The position numbers were made by a program, and so were the translations under genes. From Methanococcoides orientis (GTDB lineage Archaea; Halobacteriota; Methanosarcinia; Methanosarcinales; Methanosarcinaceae): a stretch of 64,000 nucleotides of DNA. Under the pieces are notes generated by a model. The model ran no database searches. It saw nothing but the letters and a program-made list of their open reading frames with translations, and was not told the origin of the DNA. The stretch is taken from assembly GCF_021184045.1 (NCBI RefSeq), contig NZ_CP073710.1, positions 806,001 to 870,000 on the forward strand, in the 5' to 3' direction. Below, piece after piece: positions 63,871 to 64,000 of the stretch (positions within the stretch are counted from its first letter, which is position 1; every line of letters begins with the position of its first letter).

Positions 63871-64000
63871 TCAGGGTTCATTTCTATTTCATATTTAATT
63901 TTATTTCCATTTTTATTTGTATCTCTTATTTTTTTGTGTTGTCAGGATATGTTGTTTCCATTAGAATAACACAAAGATAAAACCAACTATCCCCAACATG

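Noticed and set aside
63961-64000. Minus-strand tail ending in TAA (reads MLGIVGFIFVLF)
   Set aside because: Only 13 codons before the window edge; could be the end of a membrane protein but cannot be supported.
1-64000. tRNA, rRNA or CRISPR array
   Set aside because: No cloverleaf consensus, rRNA segment or regularly spaced repeat was seen on reading either strand; the only repeated DNA is in protein repeats, duplicated genes and short palindromes.

Overview
The window looks like a chromosomal segment of a methylotrophic methanogen of the Methanosarcinaceae (Methanococcoides/Methanolobus-like; the genus cannot be fixed from sequence alone). Support: an MtaA-type methylcobamide:coenzyme M methyltransferase, the methanogen-specific DUF2115 family, an Isf-type iron-sulfur flavoprotein, large PGF-CTERM beta-helix surface proteins, archaeal TATA boxes, and almost exclusive use of TAA and TGA as stops. 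Only one of about fifty genes ends in TAG, and that TAG is backed by a TGA two codons later. This is the pattern expected of an organism that decodes TAG as pyrrolysine, and four otherwise open reading frames here carry an internal in-frame TAG.

Layout. 0-2.2 kb: the end of an unknown gene, then a gene-free, extremely AT-rich 2 kb stretch. 2.3-14.3 kb: housekeeping and transport genes (solitary glycine-betaine-type binding lipoprotein, DUF255 thioredoxin-fold protein, Hsp20-like protein, DUF2115, MFS exporter, AMP-forming acetyl-CoA synthetase, M28 peptidase, GyrI-like protein, membrane SDH/ClpP-fold protease). 14.4-26.6 kb: an accessory island containing a collapsed PolB-Cas1 (casposon-like) remnant, a truncated HsdS, a serine recombinase, an MrcB-N/HNH nuclease, a double NHL-propeller surface protein between two copies of a winged-helix gene end, a decayed P-loop (DUF3987-like) protein and an AbrB-type regulator with its own palindrome. 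27-29 kb: peroxiredoxin with a broken partial copy, Isf-like flavoprotein, SMR exporter. 29-33.5 kb: a four-gene MacB/FtsX-type ABC export operon. 33.7-36.2 kb: a DUF2178/XRE pair whose regulator is broken, CorA and MarC. 36.5-39.6 kb: a complete iron-chelate/cobalamin-type ABC importer. 39.7-47.6 kb: a hypothetical protein, an Rsm22-like methyltransferase, two EncFtn-like ferritin-fold proteins, a cupredoxin lipoprotein, a MerR/GyrI regulator, MtaA, a Cache lipoprotein and a ferredoxin-nitroreductase fusion. 47.8-57.8 kb: three tandem ~1000-residue beta-helix PGF-CTERM proteins, the third with an in-frame TAG. 58-64 kb: pirin, SulP, a DMT permease, two decayed transporter fragments, a TAG-interrupted small protein and a DUF4097 lipoprotein.

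The genes suggest a cell investing in its surface (PGF-CTERM and NHL/PKD proteins, lipoproteins, an ABC export operon), in oxidative and metal stress handling (peroxiredoxin, Isf-like protein, EncFtn-like pair, cupredoxin, iron import) and in C1/acetate metabolism (MtaA, Acs). Gene remnants are common: at least nine decayed or truncated copies are visible, several beside an intact relative.
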